DNA of 64,000 nt from Thalassospira sp. HF15 (GCF_011806525.1 NZ_JAAVKI010000001.1:496001-560000); one strand, 5' to 3'. Positions 1 to 10,400 are shown, counted from the stretch's first letter. Numbers and translations: made by a program. Notes: generated by a model from the sequence alone, not told the origin.

Positions 1-499
1 AAACAATAAGGGCGGCCAATGCCGCACGCAGCAAGACAACCCCCTTGGTCAGACGTACACGGTTAAGAATACGGACATTCTCGATCTTGCGAAACAGGAT
101 CAACGCGACAAAGATCGCAACCAACAGGATGACCGCCGCCTGAGGCAAGCTCATCGGTGCCAGCTGAAACAGCCACGAAACGCCAAAATAGGCGATAAAC
201 GCACCGACTGAACTCAGAAGAATTTGCGGGATAACCGGCAATTCCCCACATTTCCGGGACACCAGAAAATAGGCATAAAGAAATGTCAGGGTCGCGATCA
301 GACCGGGCAAGGCATAGACCGCGCTTTCACTGGCAAAGGCGATGCCCTGCTCGACTGCAATGAAGTATAGAAGAATGGCTGTGCCCAAGGGATAACCGGA
401 CAAGACACCTGCCACACGTGGCCCTGCCCGCTCAGCTAGCACGGATAAACCCAGAACTGTTCCAATTGATACTGCGATCTTGGCAAGGATCAGTTCCAA
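1..499 (-). CDS. Integral membrane protein, C-terminal part outside the window
   Basis: An open frame reads from a TTG at 499 off the window edge, giving 166 residues without a stop. The frame is closed by a TGA shortly upstream (512-514), and a GAAGGG-like ribosome site lies about nine bases before the TTG, which decides the start. The protein is very hydrophobic, with about five predicted membrane spans. Near the N-terminus is a small-residue motif (residues about 24-37, GPRVAGVLSGYPLG). I do not recognise the family with confidence. It could be a small multi-spanning transporter or a DUF-type membrane protein. No function is assigned. Confidence 0.6.
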   Translation of the reverse strand, partial: MELILAKIAVSIGTVLGLSVLAERAGPRVAGVLSGYPLGTAILLYFIAVEQGIAFASESAVYALPGLIATLTFLYAYFLVSRKCGELPVIPQILLSSVGAFIAYFGVSWLFQLAPMSLPQAAVILLVAIFVALILFRKIENVRILNRVRLTKGVVLLRAALAALIV

Positions 500-610
500 A
501 AGCTTTACCCTTCAATACGACAAACGATGACAACTTATCAATAAAGTGACAACATCGGTATCCGGTTTCGGGCAAGCTGGCAAGCGCAAACGCTTTTGAC
601 GGTGCAAATG

Positions 611-642
611 AAAACGGGCACCAATTACGAGTGCCCGATTTT
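611..642 (-). terminator. Rho-independent terminator of the chemoreceptor-like gene
   Basis: The 7-bp stem CGGGCAC/GTGCCCG (615-621 with 631-637) is followed on the minus strand by TTTTCATTT. It sits about 25 bases past the stop of the gene ending at 667. Confidence 0.7.
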
Positions 643-666
643 CCTGCCATATGTGGGGTATGCCGA

Positions 667-1695
667 CTATGCGTTGGCGCTTTCCGATCTTGGTGCCTGA
701 ACAATGACACCGCGCCAGCCGAGCCCTTCATAGGTCTCATAGCCAGGTGTCAGGGCATAGGCCACCAACGATCCATCCTCTAACAGGTAGGCGCCACGTG
801 CAGGGTCATCGACCCGTAGGTTGAAAGTCTCGCTCAACACCCCTTTGTCATCCGAGGCCGCCAATACCCGATTTCTGGCATCAATCAACATGACGCGCGT
901 GCGTTCGCGTTCCTCGGGGTTGAAATTAAGTGCTTTGACAATCATTGGTGCCTGGTCTTCCCAATCAAAGAAAACCCCCATAACACCAATCACTTCACCA
1001 TCAACAGCACCACCTTTACGAACCGCTGTCGCATAGGTCGGGGTTGCTGCATTGTTCAGTAAGGGGTTCTGTTCGACATCGGCAACCGCATAATGACCGC
1101 CATCGCGACAGAGCAATGCTTCGTTAAACCATGCTTGATCCGAGACATTTTGTCCCTTGAGGCGGTAAGTTTCCGGCCTTCCGTTGGCAAGGATATTGCC
1201 GTTTTTGTCTGCAACCCAAAGATCGAGATACACGGTGTAGGAATCAAGAATAACCCCCAGCCGTTGCGACGCACGTTGTGTAATGTCTTCATCCTGCGGG
1301 TTTTCGCAAACGTCGACCACAGCCGCATCGGTTGCCCACCAGCGGACATCGCAGGATCGCTCAAACAAGTTTCGGTCCATCAACTCAACCGCATAACGGG
1401 CCAAATCGGAAAAACGATCACCGCGGGCGGTTTGGGCTGTTTCCTGCAGATCAGCCGCCAGCTTCAAAAACATGTCTTCCAGTTCTTCGGTGATCACTGT
1501 CACCCGCTGGGAGATTTCCTTGACCTCGTTCGCAACCACGCCAAAACCGCGGCCAACTTCCCCGGCGCGCGCGGCTTCGATCAGTGCATTCAGTGCCAGT
1601 GTACGTGTTGCCCGGGTAACCGCTTTGATTTCAGTGATTTTTTCGTTGGCCTGCCCGGACATCGCCGTCGCAACCTGCAGAATTCTCTCTGGCAT
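667..1695 (-). CDS. Soluble methyl-accepting chemotaxis-like protein with C-terminal Cache domain
   Basis: This 342-residue protein has a chemoreceptor hairpin-tip signalling segment at its N-terminus (about residues 31-62, with [13 protein letters not shown] followed by [13 protein letters not shown]). It is followed by a helical linker and a Cache-type sensor region (about 140-335, with [18 protein letters not shown]). There is no signal peptide or membrane segment, so it should be cytoplasmic. The tip motif normally contacts CheA and CheW. The order is reversed relative to classical receptors, and the signalling helices are short (roughly 90 residues). The start follows GGAG about ten bases upstream. 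It could be a cytosolic chemoreceptor or a remnant that modulates another receptor. The family assignment is firm; the role is inferred. Confidence 0.85.
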   Translation of the reverse strand: MPERILQVATAMSGQANEKITEIKAVTRATRTLALNALIEAARAGEVGRGFGVVANEVKEISQRVTVITEELEDMFLKLAADLQETAQTARGDRFSDLARYAVELMDRNLFERSCDVRWWATDAAVVDVCENPQDEDITQRASQRLGVILDSYTVYLDLWVADKNGNILANGRPETYRLKGQNVSDQAWFNEALLCRDGGHYAVADVEQNPLLNNAATPTYATAVRKGGAVDGEVIGVMGVFFDWEDQAPMIVKALNFNPEERERTRVMLIDARNRVLAASDDKGVLSETFNLRVDDPARGAYLLEDGSLVAYALTPGYETYEGLGWRGVIVQAPRSESANA

Positions 1696-1923
1696 TTAAG
1701 TAAAACTCCATATGCGCATCAAGTTTCCTCCGGCTGCTGATCGCCTGCTTTTTCAGCTATCAATTCTGCTTATCATTGCAGCACAGTTCTCTCTTAAGTT
1801 ACTTCTATCTGGAGGTAAACACAGGATTATACTTCTGTCGTCAAGATACGCCGATCTAGGGAAATACACCTGTACAATCGGCGTGCTCCGACCCTGCACG
1901 CACACAGTTCCTCGAAACACCTA

Positions 1924-2691
1924 TCAGGCAGAAAACTCTAGGATCGAGTCCACAAGCAACTTGATCCCGGTGATAAACAAAAGGCCATAGCAAACCCGGT
2001 AGAACAAGGTGACACTGACCTTGTCATGCGCCCACAATCCCAGCCATGTCCCAAACAGCGCGACCGGCACAAACAAAAGTGATGTTCCAAGGTTTGACGC
2101 ATCAAACTGCCCGAGCATCGCATACGGGATCAGTTTTACGTAGTTGACGATGATAAAGAACATCACCGTTGTGCCAACGAAGATCGATTTGTCCATTCTC
2201 TGGGGCAACAGATAGACCGCAACCGGTGGGCCGCCTGAATGGGCCACAAAACTTGTGAAACCGGCTAAAGCACCAAGGATAGCGCCCTTGCCAACCGTTG
2301 CAGACCCTGGAGGGCCGCTGGCGTTGCGACCTCGCAGCCAGTGATCAAGCGTAAAGATGATCGCAATCAAGGCGATGATCAGCTTGACCGCAGCTTCATT
2401 TAGATAGCTAAAGGAAAGCGTTCCCACCAGAATCCCGACCAACGCAGCAGGCACGAGGATCTTCATGCTCCTGCTATCCCAGCGCTTGCGATAGGCCCAC
2501 ACGTTGGCAACGTCCATCAGGCACAGGATGGGAAGCATGATGGCAGCTGCCGCCTGGGGCGATACAACCAAGGCCATCAAGGGCACAGCCACGACACCAA
2601 GTCCGCCGCCAAAACCACTTTTAGACACACCCGCAATCAAAACCGCCGGAACACCGACAACATAGAAAAACGGATCCGAGATAAACTCCAT
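1924..2691 (-). CDS. TauE/SafE family sulfite/anion exporter-like membrane protein
   Basis: The protein has 255 residues with about eight hydrophobic spans and the family signature near the N-terminus (GVSKSGFGGGLGVVAVPLMAL, about residues 21-40). Characterised relatives export sulfite, sulfoacetate or other C2 organosulfonates, but substrates vary widely. The length is typical. The start is set by AAGGA six bases before the ATG. Neither neighbour, a Cache-domain signalling protein and moaB, suggests a substrate. The family is confident; the substrate is unknown. Confidence 0.85.
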   Translation of the reverse strand: MEFISDPFFYVVGVPAVLIAGVSKSGFGGGLGVVAVPLMALVVSPQAAAAIMLPILCLMDVANVWAYRKRWDSRSMKILVPAALVGILVGTLSFSYLNEAAVKLIIALIAIIFTLDHWLRGRNASGPPGSATVGKGAILGALAGFTSFVAHSGGPPVAVYLLPQRMDKSIFVGTTVMFFIIVNYVKLIPYAMLGQFDASNLGTSLLFVPVALFGTWLGLWAHDKVSVTLFYRVCYGLLFITGIKLLVDSILEFSA

Positions 2692-2755
2692 CGGACATCC
2701 TTGTTTTTATCGGAAAATTTCAGATTGCACAGGGAACACAAAGGCCCGAACGCGC

Positions 2756-3298
2756 CTACTCTTCAAGAAGTCTCGGCATCAGTTCAACAAAGTTGCATGG
2801 TCGGTGCCGAATATCGAGCTGGTAGGTCAGAATTTCATCCCAGGCGTCCTTGCAGGCGCCTGTCGAGCCCGGCAATGCAAACAGATAGGTCCCCATACAC
2901 ACACCGGCAGTTGCCCGTGACTGAACGGTTGAGGTGCCGATTTTCTGATAGGAAATCCACCGGAAAAGCTCCCCAAAGCCGGGTATTTCCTTTTCATACA
3001 ATGCGCGATGTGCTTCGACCGTGACATCACGACCGGTAACACCGGTTCCACCCGTTGTGATGATCACATCGATATTGTGATTGGCGCACCAAGCACCCAG
3101 TTGTTTGCGCAATGCAGCCTGATCATCGGGAAGGATTTGGCGTTCATATACCCGATGCCCCTTTTCGATGATCCGTTCGCAAAGGACTTCGCCAGACGTA
3201 TCATTATGGAGATCACGTGTATCGCTGACCGTCAAAACCGCGATGTTGATCGATACAAAAGGTTGGCTTTCATCAATACCCGCCACGGTCTTCTCCAT
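2756..3298 (-). CDS. moaB: Molybdenum cofactor biosynthesis protein B
   Basis: This 180-residue protein of the MoaB/MogA fold is expected to adenylylate molybdopterin before molybdenum insertion in molybdenum cofactor synthesis. Visible motifs are the N-terminal TVSDTR strand (about 23-28), the substrate-binding TTGGTGVTGRDVT loop (about 81-93) and the GTYLFALPGS loop near 136-145. The length fits MoaB (about 170-180). It stands alone, with no other moa or moe gene in the window. The only visible ribosome-site candidate is weak. Confidence 0.92.
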   Translation of the reverse strand: MEKTVAGIDESQPFVSINIAVLTVSDTRDLHNDTSGEVLCERIIEKGHRVYERQILPDDQAALRKQLGAWCANHNIDVIITTGGTGVTGRDVTVEAHRALYEKEIPGFGELFRWISYQKIGTSTVQSRATAGVCMGTYLFALPGSTGACKDAWDEILTYQLDIRHRPCNFVELMPRLLEE

Positions 3299-3708
3299 AT
3301 CTCATGAAATGTTGCACCAAACTAATATCCCCTGAACCGTGTGCAAGCGTTTTCGCGTGCAACGGAAGCATCAAGTGCAACCTTTCGAATCACGAAACAA
3401 CAAAAACAGCACCCTATTTGACATTTTATTAGCTTTGCGTGCTTTCAAAGGGCCATTTTACCAAACGAATTTTTACAAAGCCTCCAATACATTTCTTCTC
3501 ATTAAATCAATCACCTAAAACACAATCTGAACCAAGAACTTTATTAAATACCATCAAATTGGTAATACCACTTAGACACATCTACGTGACTTCGCTTGCC
3601 GGTGTGGAATTTTACGCTTAGAAAAGCGGTAAAGGACTACCAATTTGGCGCCCCGCAACGATGCGTCGAAAACAGCAAATATGTTCGGCAGGAAACAAAG
3701 GACCCATC
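3299..3708. other. AT-rich intergenic region between divergent moaB and acetoacetyl-CoA synthetase
   Basis: About 410 bases contain no convincing gene. The composition is visibly more AT-rich than the flanks. A TTGACA hexamer lies at 3418-3423 without a good -10 at standard spacing. The region must carry the promoters of both divergent genes, but I cannot place them securely. Confidence 0.4.
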
Positions 3709-5661
3709 ATGAGCGACTTGCTTTGGCAACCAACGACAGAACGCGTTGAAAATGCAAATGTCACCCGCTTTCGCGGCTGGGTAAACGAAAAGTATGCGCT
3801 TCACCTTCAGAGTTTCACCGAACTTTATGACTGGTCCGTTTCCGAAATTGAACGTTTCTGGCCTGCTGTCATTGAGTATGCCGAGCTCAAGGCCGAAACT
3901 TGGGGCGAGCGTGTCCTGATTGATGGCAACAAAATGCCTGGCGCACAGTTCTTTCCTGATGCACGCCTGAACTTCGCCGAAAACCTTTTGGTCCGCGATG
4001 ATGACCACGATGCGCTGGTTTTCTGGGGGGAGGACAAAGTCAAAACCCGCCTGTCCTGGGCAGAACTGAACATCGCCGTATCAAAGTTCTCGCAAGCACT
4101 GCGTGCCGAGGGGGTTCGCAAGGGTGACCGGGTGTGTGGTTACATGCCCAATATGTCTGAAACGGTTATCGCCATGTTGGCGACAGCGGCGATTGGCGCA
4201 ACCTGGTCTTCGGCTTCGCCGGATTTCGGGGTTCAGGGGGTTGTTGACCGGTTTGGCCAGATCGAACCAACCGTCATGATCACCGTTGATGGCTATCATT
4301 ATAATGGCAAGCAACATGACATTCGCGAAAAGGTTCGCGATGTTGTTGACCGTATTGACTGCCTGAAAAAGGTTGTGATCGTCCCTTATGCGTTCGACGG
4401 CACCAATACCACCGACATCCCCAATGCTGTCACCTATGACGACTTCATCGCCCCGTTCCCCACTGAGCGGATAGTATTTGAGCAGGTGGAATTCAATCAC
4501 CCGCTTTATGTGATGTTCTCATCGGGCACGACCGGAAAGCCAAAATGCATTGTGCACGGTACGGGCGGCACACTGCTAAAACAGGTTTCCGAGCATATCT
4601 TGCACTGTGACGTAGCACCGGGCGACCGCGTCTTTTATTTCACCACCTGTGGCTGGATGATGTGGAACTGGTTGATGGCCGGGCTTGCTGCGGGTGCCAC
4701 CCTTCTGCTTTATGACGGCTCGCCATTCTATCCGAGCGGCAATATCCTGTTTGATTTTGCCGACGCAGAAGGCATGACCCTTTTTGGTACGTCAGCGAAG
4801 TATATCGATGCGTTGGCCAAGGCCGAACTTAAACCGCGCGGGACTCATGACCTCTCGACCGTTCGCGCGATGACATCGACGGGTTCGCCGCTTGCACCGG
4901 AAAGCTTCGATTACGTCTATCGCGATATCAAGGAAGACATCCATCTGGCATCGATTTCTGGCGGGACCGATATTCTGGGGTGCTTCGTACTGGCGTCCCC
5001 TGTCCTGCCTGTCAAACGCGGTGTTATTCAGACCCGCGCGCTTGGCGTTGCGGTCGACGTATTTGATGATGATGGCAAACCGGTGCGCAATGAGAAAGGT
5101 GAGCTTGTTTGCACCAAACCGTTCCCGTCCATGCCGGTCGGCTTCTGGAATGACCCGGACGGTTCGCGATACCATGATGCGTATTTCGACCGGTTTGAGA
5201 ATATCTGGTGCCATGGCGACTATGTTGAGCTTGATGACGATGGCGGGATGGTCATCTATGGTCGATCAGATGCTACGCTTAATCCTGGTGGCGTTCGGAT
5301 CGGCACGGCCGAGATTTATCGACAGGTCGAAAAACTACCTGAAATTCAGGAATCGATTGTCATCGGTCAGGACTGGGACAATGACGTCCGAGTGATCTTG
5401 TTTGTTGTGCTGCGCGATAATTACGTGTTGGATACCGCGCTGATCGACAAGATCAAGAAGCAGATCCGAAGCAATTGCACTCCACGCCACGTGCCAGCCA
5501 AGGTGCTTGCTGTCGCTGATATTCCTCGCACGAAATCAGGCAAAATCACCGAACTTGCTGTTCGGGATGTTGTCCACGGCAGACCGGTTAAAAATCAGGA
5601 AGCCTTGGCAAACCCGACGGCATTGGAACTATTTTCCAATTTGTCCGAACTGAAAACCTGA
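3709..5661 (+). CDS. Acetoacetyl-CoA synthetase (acetoacetate--CoA ligase)
   Basis: This 650-residue acyl-adenylate-forming enzyme should activate acetoacetate with ATP and CoA, letting the cell use ketone bodies or products of PHB breakdown. An N-terminal acetyl-CoA-synthetase-type cap precedes the AMP-binding P-loop ([14 protein letters not shown], about residues 268-281). The C-terminal lysine motif is PRTKSGK (about 608-614). The 650-residue length and the [14 protein letters not shown] stretch fit the acetoacetate group better than acetyl-CoA synthetase. The frame opens 48 bases earlier, but AAAGGA six bases before this ATG supports the start. It is a single-gene unit with its own terminator. 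Confidence 0.88.
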   Translation: MSDLLWQPTTERVENANVTRFRGWVNEKYALHLQSFTELYDWSVSEIERFWPAVIEYAELKAETWGERVLIDGNKMPGAQFFPDARLNFAENLLVRDDDHDALVFWGEDKVKTRLSWAELNIAVSKFSQALRAEGVRKGDRVCGYMPNMSETVIAMLATAAIGATWSSASPDFGVQGVVDRFGQIEPTVMITVDGYHYNGKQHDIREKVRDVVDRIDCLKKVVIVPYAFDGTNTTDIPNAVTYDDFIAPFPTERIVFEQVEFNHPLYVMFSSGTTGKPKCIVHGTGGTLLKQVSEHILHCDVAPGDRVFYFTTCGWMMWNWLMAGLAAGATLLLYDGSPFYPSGNILFDFADAEGMTLFGTSAKYIDALAKAELKPRGTHDLSTVRAMTSTGSPLAPESFDYVYRDIKEDIHLASISGGTDILGCFVLASPVLPVKRGVIQTRALGVAVDVFDDDGKPVRNEKGELVCTKPFPSMPVGFWNDPDGSRYHDAYFDRFENIWCHGDYVELDDDGGMVIYGRSDATLNPGGVRIGTAEIYRQVEKLPEIQESIVIGQDWDNDVRVILFVVLRDNYVLDTALIDKIKKQIRSNCTPRHVPAKVLAVADIPRTKSGKITELAVRDVVHGRPVKNQEALANPTALELFSNLSELKT

Positions 5662-5668
5662 TCTTCCA

Positions 5669-5697
5669 GAGCCCCGCTATTTAAAGCGGGGCTTTTT
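5669..5697 (+). terminator. Rho-independent terminator after acetoacetyl-CoA synthetase
   Basis: The stem AGCCCCGCT/AGCGGGGCT flanks a short AT loop and is followed by TTTTT. It begins about eight bases past the stop. Confidence 0.85.
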
Positions 5698-6023
5698 CGT
5701 ATCTCCGCCTTTATCATGCTGCTACGCGCTTCCCGTACTCCCCATAGCGCGCCGATTCCGCACTGCAGTGATGCATGTTTTTTAAACAGCGTACACTCAT
5801 GCACTTTTTTTGATCAACAACCTGCATTTGCTGAAAAAAAGTTCGTGCAATTCCCAACACTGCCCGGCATCCCGGACAAATTTGTACTAGAACGTTGAAT
5901 ACATGAAGAAAACCGAATTTTGTATACATTATCTAAGTGAAAGTACGCAGAATATAACTGCAGAAAAAGTCTCAATTTTCCGCCGAATTCATGCCCCCGG
6001 AACGTGCCCCAAATTTTTCACAC
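5698..6023. other. Intergenic region upstream of the aap promoter
   Basis: About 325 bases are free of convincing genes, and the short frames here have no family resemblance. A small palindrome TGTATACA lies near 5931-5938 in AT-rich sequence and could be an operator. Nothing else is recognised. Confidence 0.35.
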
Positions 6024-6053
6024 TTGACACAAGGCGGCCTAAAATTTCTTAAT
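6024..6053 (+). promoter_or_regulatory. Sigma-70-type promoter of aapJQMP
   Basis: A perfect -35 TTGACA (6024-6029) is followed after 18 bases by CTTAAT (6048-6053), which matches four of six -10 positions. The implied transcript has a leader of about 95 nt before aapJ. Confidence 0.55.
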
Positions 6054-6059
6054 TTGGCG

Positions 6060-6105
6060 GTCCGATCTTCATTCGGACGGATGGATATGCGGCTGTGCAT
6101 ATCCA
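6060..6105 (+). promoter_or_regulatory. Two tandem hairpins in the aapJ leader
   Basis: GTCCGA/TCGGAC (about 6060-6078) is followed directly by GGATATGC/GCATATCC (about 6083-6104). Both lie between the predicted promoter and the aapJ ribosome site, and neither has a U-run, so they are not terminators. They may stabilise the mRNA or be a site of post-transcriptional control. Confidence 0.4.
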
Positions 6106-6155
6106 GGGTGGCACAAAAGCTAAAAACAATGCTTTGCTAACAAGGGAGCTATCTT

Positions 6156-7178
6156 ATGAAAATTCAAACGATCCTTGCCGCTGGCGCAATGACCGTTGCA
6201 GCCGTTGCCGCGCAGAACGCACAGGCAGGTGCTGTTCTTGACGGCATCAAGGACAAAGGTTTCGTTCAGTGCGGCGTGAACACCGGTCTTCCGGGTTTCT
6301 CCGCTGCCAATGCTGAAGGTAAATGGGAAGGTATCGACGTTGACGTCTGCCGTGCAGCAGCTGCTGCACTGCTTGGTGACGCGAACGCCGTTCAGTACAC
6401 CCCGCTGACCGCAGCACAGCGCTTCACGGCTCTGCAGTCCGGTGAAATCGACGTTCTGTCGCGTAACACCACTGCAACCACCACCCGTGATGCAAAACTC
6501 GGTCTGACGTTTGTTGGCATCAACTACTATGACGGTCAGGGCTTCCTGATCCCGAAAGCTCTTGGCGTTTCCAGCGCAACCGAGCTTGACGGTGCAACCG
6601 TCTGCGTTGAGCCGGGCACCACGACCGAGCTGAACCTTGCTGATTACTTCCGCGCCAAAGGCATGTCCTTCGAGCCGGTCGTTATCGAAAACATCAACGA
6701 AGCAACTGCTGCCTTCTTCTCTGGCCGTTGCGACGTTTACACCACGGATGCTTCGGGTCTTGCTTCCATCCGTACCCAGATGGCAGAAAACCCGGATGAC
6801 TATGTCATTCTTCCGGAAATCATTTCCAAAGAGCCGCTCGGCCCGGTTGTCGCCCAGGGTGACGAACAGTGGTCGGACGTTGTTCGTTGGGCCTTCACCG
6901 CGATGGTTGAAGCTGAAGAGTATGGCGTCACCATGGAAAATGTTGACGACATGAAAGCCAACAGCACCAACCCGGGCATCCAGCGTCTGCTGGGCGTAAC
7001 CCCGGGCATGGGTGAAGCTCTTGGTCTTGACGAAGCTTGGGCATACAACATCATCAAGCAGGTTGGTAACTATGGCGAAAGCTATGAGAAAAACGTTACC
7101 GCCAAGCTGGGCCTCGAGCGTGGTCTGAACGCTCTGTGGACCGATGGTGGCCTGCAGTATGCATGGCCGGTTCGCTAA
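6156..7178 (+). CDS. aapJ: General L-amino acid ABC transporter, periplasmic binding protein
   Basis: This 340-residue periplasmic solute-binding protein starts with an Ala-rich signal peptide (about residues 1-24, cleaved after AQA). It delivers a broad range of L-amino acids to the AapQM permease. The mature protein shows the family pattern GVNTGLPGFSAAN, then DVDVCRAAAAA and the RNTTATTTRD ligand-binding segment. The length is normal. AGGGAG seven bases before the ATG gives a strong start. It is first in aapJQMP and is separated from aapQ by a hairpin that should make binding protein more abundant than permease. Confidence 0.95.
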   Translation: MKIQTILAAGAMTVAAVAAQNAQAGAVLDGIKDKGFVQCGVNTGLPGFSAANAEGKWEGIDVDVCRAAAAALLGDANAVQYTPLTAAQRFTALQSGEIDVLSRNTTATTTRDAKLGLTFVGINYYDGQGFLIPKALGVSSATELDGATVCVEPGTTTELNLADYFRAKGMSFEPVVIENINEATAAFFSGRCDVYTTDASGLASIRTQMAENPDDYVILPEIISKEPLGPVVAQGDEQWSDVVRWAFTAMVEAEEYGVTMENVDDMKANSTNPGIQRLLGVTPGMGEALGLDEAWAYNIIKQVGNYGESYEKNVTAKLGLERGLNALWTDGGLQYAWPVR

Positions 7179-7208
7179 TCTTTAGCAAACCGACTATCTG
7201 AACCTACG

Positions 7209-7247
7209 AAGCTCCGCCCCACTGCCTGAACGCATGGGCGGAGCTTT
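7209..7247 (+). terminator. Attenuating hairpin between aapJ and aapQ
   Basis: The long stem AAGCTCCGCCC/GGGCGGAGCTT is followed by TTTCG. The T-run is short, so partial read-through into aapQMP is plausible. This is common between binding-protein and permease genes of ABC operons. Confidence 0.65.
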
Positions 7248-7295
7248 TCGTTAGGTGCTTGCTGATTTTGGATACAATCTACACCTGAGGGTCAT

Positions 7296-8492
7296 ATGAG
7301 TAAGCCTCAAAATGCCCCGGGGGATGTTCGTTCCAAGGGTCTCGTCGACTATCTCAATGACGAAAACGTTCGTGCGGTGCTCTATCAGATTATCGCAATC
7401 GGACTGATCGTTCTTGCTGGCTGGTACCTGGTGTCCAACACCTTGTACAACCTTGAACAACAAAACATCTCTACCGGTTACGGGTTCCTCGATCTTGAAG
7501 CGTCCTTCGAGATCAGTGAAACCATGATCGATTACAGCGCTCAAAGCAGTTATGCCACGGCGCTGATGGTTGGTCTTCTTAACACTGTGAAGGTGTCGCT
7601 GCTCGGTATCATCTTGTGCACGATCATCGGGACAATCTTTGGCGTCGCACGCCTGTCCTCGAACTGGATCGTTCGCAAACTTGCAACCGTTTATGTCGAA
7701 ACGTTCAGAAACATCCCTGTTCTGTTGCAGTTGTTCTTCTGGTACGCACTGATCCCGGGCGCATTCCCGCACCCGCGTGATGCGCTGGAACCTATTCCCG
7801 GCGTCTTGCTGACGTCGCGCGGCATGTATATGCCGGTTCCCGAACCGGACAATGCCTATACGCTGATGGCCATCGCTGCGGTCATTGCCTGCGTTGCGAT
7901 CTATTTCATCAAGAAATGGGCCAAAAAACGTCAGGATGCGACCGGTCAGCCCTTCCCGATGTTCCTTGCAGGTCTTGGTATCTTCGTTGGTCTCGTTCTT
8001 CTGGCCTATCTGGCTGGTGGTGCACCGACCGATATGAGCATGCCGGCCCTTAAGGGCTTCAACATCCAGGGTGGTTACAACATTTCACCGGAATTCATGG
8101 CGGTTCTGATCGGGCTTACGGTTTACACCTCGACCTATGTTGCCGAGGTTGTCCGTTCCGGTATTCAGGCCGTTCCGAATGGCCAGTGGGAAGCTGCAGA
8201 CAGTCTTGGCATTCGCCGTTCTGTTGCACTTCGCAAGGTTATCCTGCCGCAATCCATGCGCGTTGCGATCCCGCCTCTGACCAACCAGTATCTTAACCTG
8301 ACCAAAAACAGCTCGCTTGCTGTGGCAGTCGGGTACCCGGATCTGGTTTCTGTATCCAACACGACCATGAACCAGACAGGACAAGCGATCGAGGCCATCT
8401 CGATTTTCATGTCGATCTATCTTGGTTTGTCCTTGTTGACCTCGCTCTTTATGAACTGGTTCAACAAGAAAATGGCACTGGTGGAGAGGTAA
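7296..8492 (+). CDS. aapQ: General L-amino acid ABC transporter permease AapQ
   Basis: This 398-residue inner-membrane permease is much longer than simple His/Gln permeases because of the central insertion characteristic of AapQ. An N-terminal span near 30-50 is followed by the permease domain start (TALMVGLLNTVKVSLLG, about 87-103). The C-terminal coupling loop has EAADSLGIRRSVALRKVILPQ (about 298-318), which contacts the ATPase. It pairs with AapM. The ATG follows GAGGGT. The stop is one base before the aapM start, so the two are probably translationally coupled. Confidence 0.94.
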   Translation: MSKPQNAPGDVRSKGLVDYLNDENVRAVLYQIIAIGLIVLAGWYLVSNTLYNLEQQNISTGYGFLDLEASFEISETMIDYSAQSSYATALMVGLLNTVKVSLLGIILCTIIGTIFGVARLSSNWIVRKLATVYVETFRNIPVLLQLFFWYALIPGAFPHPRDALEPIPGVLLTSRGMYMPVPEPDNAYTLMAIAAVIACVAIYFIKKWAKKRQDATGQPFPMFLAGLGIFVGLVLLAYLAGGAPTDMSMPALKGFNIQGGYNISPEFMAVLIGLTVYTSTYVAEVVRSGIQAVPNGQWEAADSLGIRRSVALRKVILPQSMRVAIPPLTNQYLNLTKNSSLAVAVGYPDLVSVSNTTMNQTGQAIEAISIFMSIYLGLSLLTSLFMNWFNKKMALVER

Positions 8493-8493
8493 A

Positions 8494-9597
8494 ATGTCAG
8501 AAAACGCAAAACTACCTCCTCTTCCGACGGGCACCTTTGCAACGCGTGCCATAACATGGTCCAAGAAGAACCTGTTTGACGGCTGGTTTAACACCATCCT
8601 GACTCTTGGTTCGATCGCGTTCCTGATGTGGCTGATCCCGCCGATTGTTGAATGGGCTATTGTCAATGCGACATTGTCCCCGACGATCGAAGGCTGCGCA
8701 GAAGCCACCGGCGCTTGCTGGGGCTTTGTGAATGCCAACTTGCGACTGATCCTGTTCGGGACCTACCCGTTTGATGAACAGTGGCGCCCGCTACTGGCCA
8801 TGATCCTTCTGATGGGCATCATTTGTGGTAGCCTCGGTGCCGTTAAGTATCCGAGCTTCCGTAAAGCCATCATCCCGATGTGGGTGATCGGGGTGCCGAT
8901 TATTGCCATTCTGATGTGGGGCGGCGTCTTTGGTCTTACCTATGTCCAGAACAGCTATTGGGGCGGTCTTCCGCTGACCCTGATCCTGTCCTCGATCGGT
9001 GTGATCTTTGCTTTCCCGTTCGGTTTGCTGCTGGCCCTTGGCCGTCAATCGCACATGCCAGCGATCAAAACCGTTTCTGTGGTTTACATCGAAGTTATTC
9101 GTGGTGTGCCACTGATTACGGTTCTGTTCATGGCGTCGGTCATGTTCCCGCTGTTCTTGCCTGATGGGGTGACCATCGACAAGCTTCTGCGTGCACAGAT
9201 CGGTATCATCCTGTTTACTGCCGCCTACCTCGCAGAGGTATTCCGTGGTGGTTTGCAGGCTGTTCCTCGCGGGCAGTTTGAAGCAGGTGACAGCCTTGCA
9301 CTGTCTTACTGGCAGTCAATGCGTCTGATCATTTTGCCGCAGGCACTGCGTCTGGTGATCCCGCCGACTGTGAACAGCTTCATCTCGATGTTCAAGGATA
9401 CAACGCTGGTCGTGATTATCGGCCTGTTTGACTTCCTTGGCACCGTGAAGCTGGCACTTCGCAGTGACCCGGCCTGGACCAAATACTACGTCGAAGGCTA
9501 TGCCTTCGCTGCGGCAATATTCTTCCTGATCTGTTTCTCGATGGCGAAATATTCCGCCTATCTTGAAAAGGAACTTCGCAAAGGCGAACGCAGGTAA
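8494..9597 (+). CDS. aapM: General L-amino acid ABC transporter permease AapM
   Basis: This 367-residue partner of AapQ is an inner-membrane permease. N-terminal spans are followed by the conserved permease core ([19 protein letters not shown], about 160-178) and the EAA coupling loop ([21 protein letters not shown], about 263-283). The start is one base after the aapQ stop and sits behind GGAGAGG. The length matches the AapM family. Confidence 0.94.
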   Translation: MSENAKLPPLPTGTFATRAITWSKKNLFDGWFNTILTLGSIAFLMWLIPPIVEWAIVNATLSPTIEGCAEATGACWGFVNANLRLILFGTYPFDEQWRPLLAMILLMGIICGSLGAVKYPSFRKAIIPMWVIGVPIIAILMWGGVFGLTYVQNSYWGGLPLTLILSSIGVIFAFPFGLLLALGRQSHMPAIKTVSVVYIEVIRGVPLITVLFMASVMFPLFLPDGVTIDKLLRAQIGIILFTAAYLAEVFRGGLQAVPRGQFEAGDSLALSYWQSMRLIILPQALRLVIPPTVNSFISMFKDTTLVVIIGLFDFLGTVKLALRSDPAWTKYYVEGYAFAAAIFFLICFSMAKYSAYLEKELRKGERR

Positions 9598-9614
9598 GGA
9601 GTGAGGAAAAAACA

Positions 9615-10400
9615 ATGACTGTAGCAACTGAAACCACTACCGGCGCTGTGCCTCCTCCGTCCAAAGAGGATGTCATCGTCGTCAACAAGATGAACAAATG
9701 GTACGGCAATTTCCATGTTCTTCAGGATATTGACCTGTCCGTTCGCAAAGGTGAGCGTATCGTTGTCTGTGGCCCGTCGGGGTCTGGCAAATCGACGCTG
9801 ATCCGCACTATGAACCGCCTTGAGACCTATCAGAGCGGTGAAATCTACGTCGATGGCATTTTGCTTGGCGACGACGTCAAAAACATCGAGGCCGTGCGCC
9901 GCGAAGTTTGCATGGTGTTCCAGCACTTCAACCTTTTCCCGCACATGACCGTGCTGGAAAACCTTACGCTGGCTCCGATCTGGGTTCGCAAGATGCCCAA
10001 GAAAGAAGCCACGGAACTCGCCATGCATTACCTTGAGCGTGTCCGGATTGCAGAGCAGGCCCTTAAATATCCGGGTCAGCTTTCCGGTGGTCAGCAGCAG
10101 CGTGTGGCAATTGCCCGTTCGCTTTGCATGCAGCCGAAAATCATGCTGTTTGATGAGCCGACCTCGGCACTTGACCCGGAAATGGTCAAGGAAGTTCTCG
10201 ACGTGATGGTCGAGCTTGCCAAGGAAGGTATGACCATGCTTTGCGTGACCCACGAAATGGGCTTCGCCAAAGAGGTCGCTGACCGTGTGATTTTCATGGA
10301 TGCCGGCCAAATCGTTGAAATGGCCGGTCCGCACGAGTTCTTTGATAACCCGAAAAGCGATCGTACGAAGCTGTTCCTCAGCCAGATTCTGTCGCACTAA
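9615..10400 (+). CDS. aapP: General L-amino acid ABC transporter ATP-binding protein
   Basis: This 261-residue ATPase has all motifs intact: Walker A GPSGSGKS (about 53-60), Q-loop [12 protein letters not shown], signature [15 protein letters not shown], Walker [13 protein letters not shown] and switch His in CVTHEM. It powers the AapJQM importer from the cytoplasmic face. It is the last gene of the operon, starts behind AAGGAG, and is followed by a strong terminator. Confidence 0.95.
   Translation: MTVATETTTGAVPPPSKEDVIVVNKMNKWYGNFHVLQDIDLSVRKGERIVVCGPSGSGKSTLIRTMNRLETYQSGEIYVDGILLGDDVKNIEAVRREVCMVFQHFNLFPHMTVLENLTLAPIWVRKMPKKEATELAMHYLERVRIAEQALKYPGQLSGGQQQRVAIARSLCMQPKIMLFDEPTSALDPEMVKEVLDVMVELAKEGMTMLCVTHEMGFAKEVADRVIFMDAGQIVEMAGPHEFFDNPKSDRTKLFLSQILSH

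Noticed and set aside
1093..1740. 215-codon frame on the plus strand opposite the chemoreceptor-like gene
   Set aside because: It lies antisense to a gene with clear family motifs and its own product has none.
5925..5940. TGTATACA palindrome as a definite operator
   Set aside because: It is only eight bases in AT-rich sequence and could occur by chance; it is mentioned in the region entry but not claimed.
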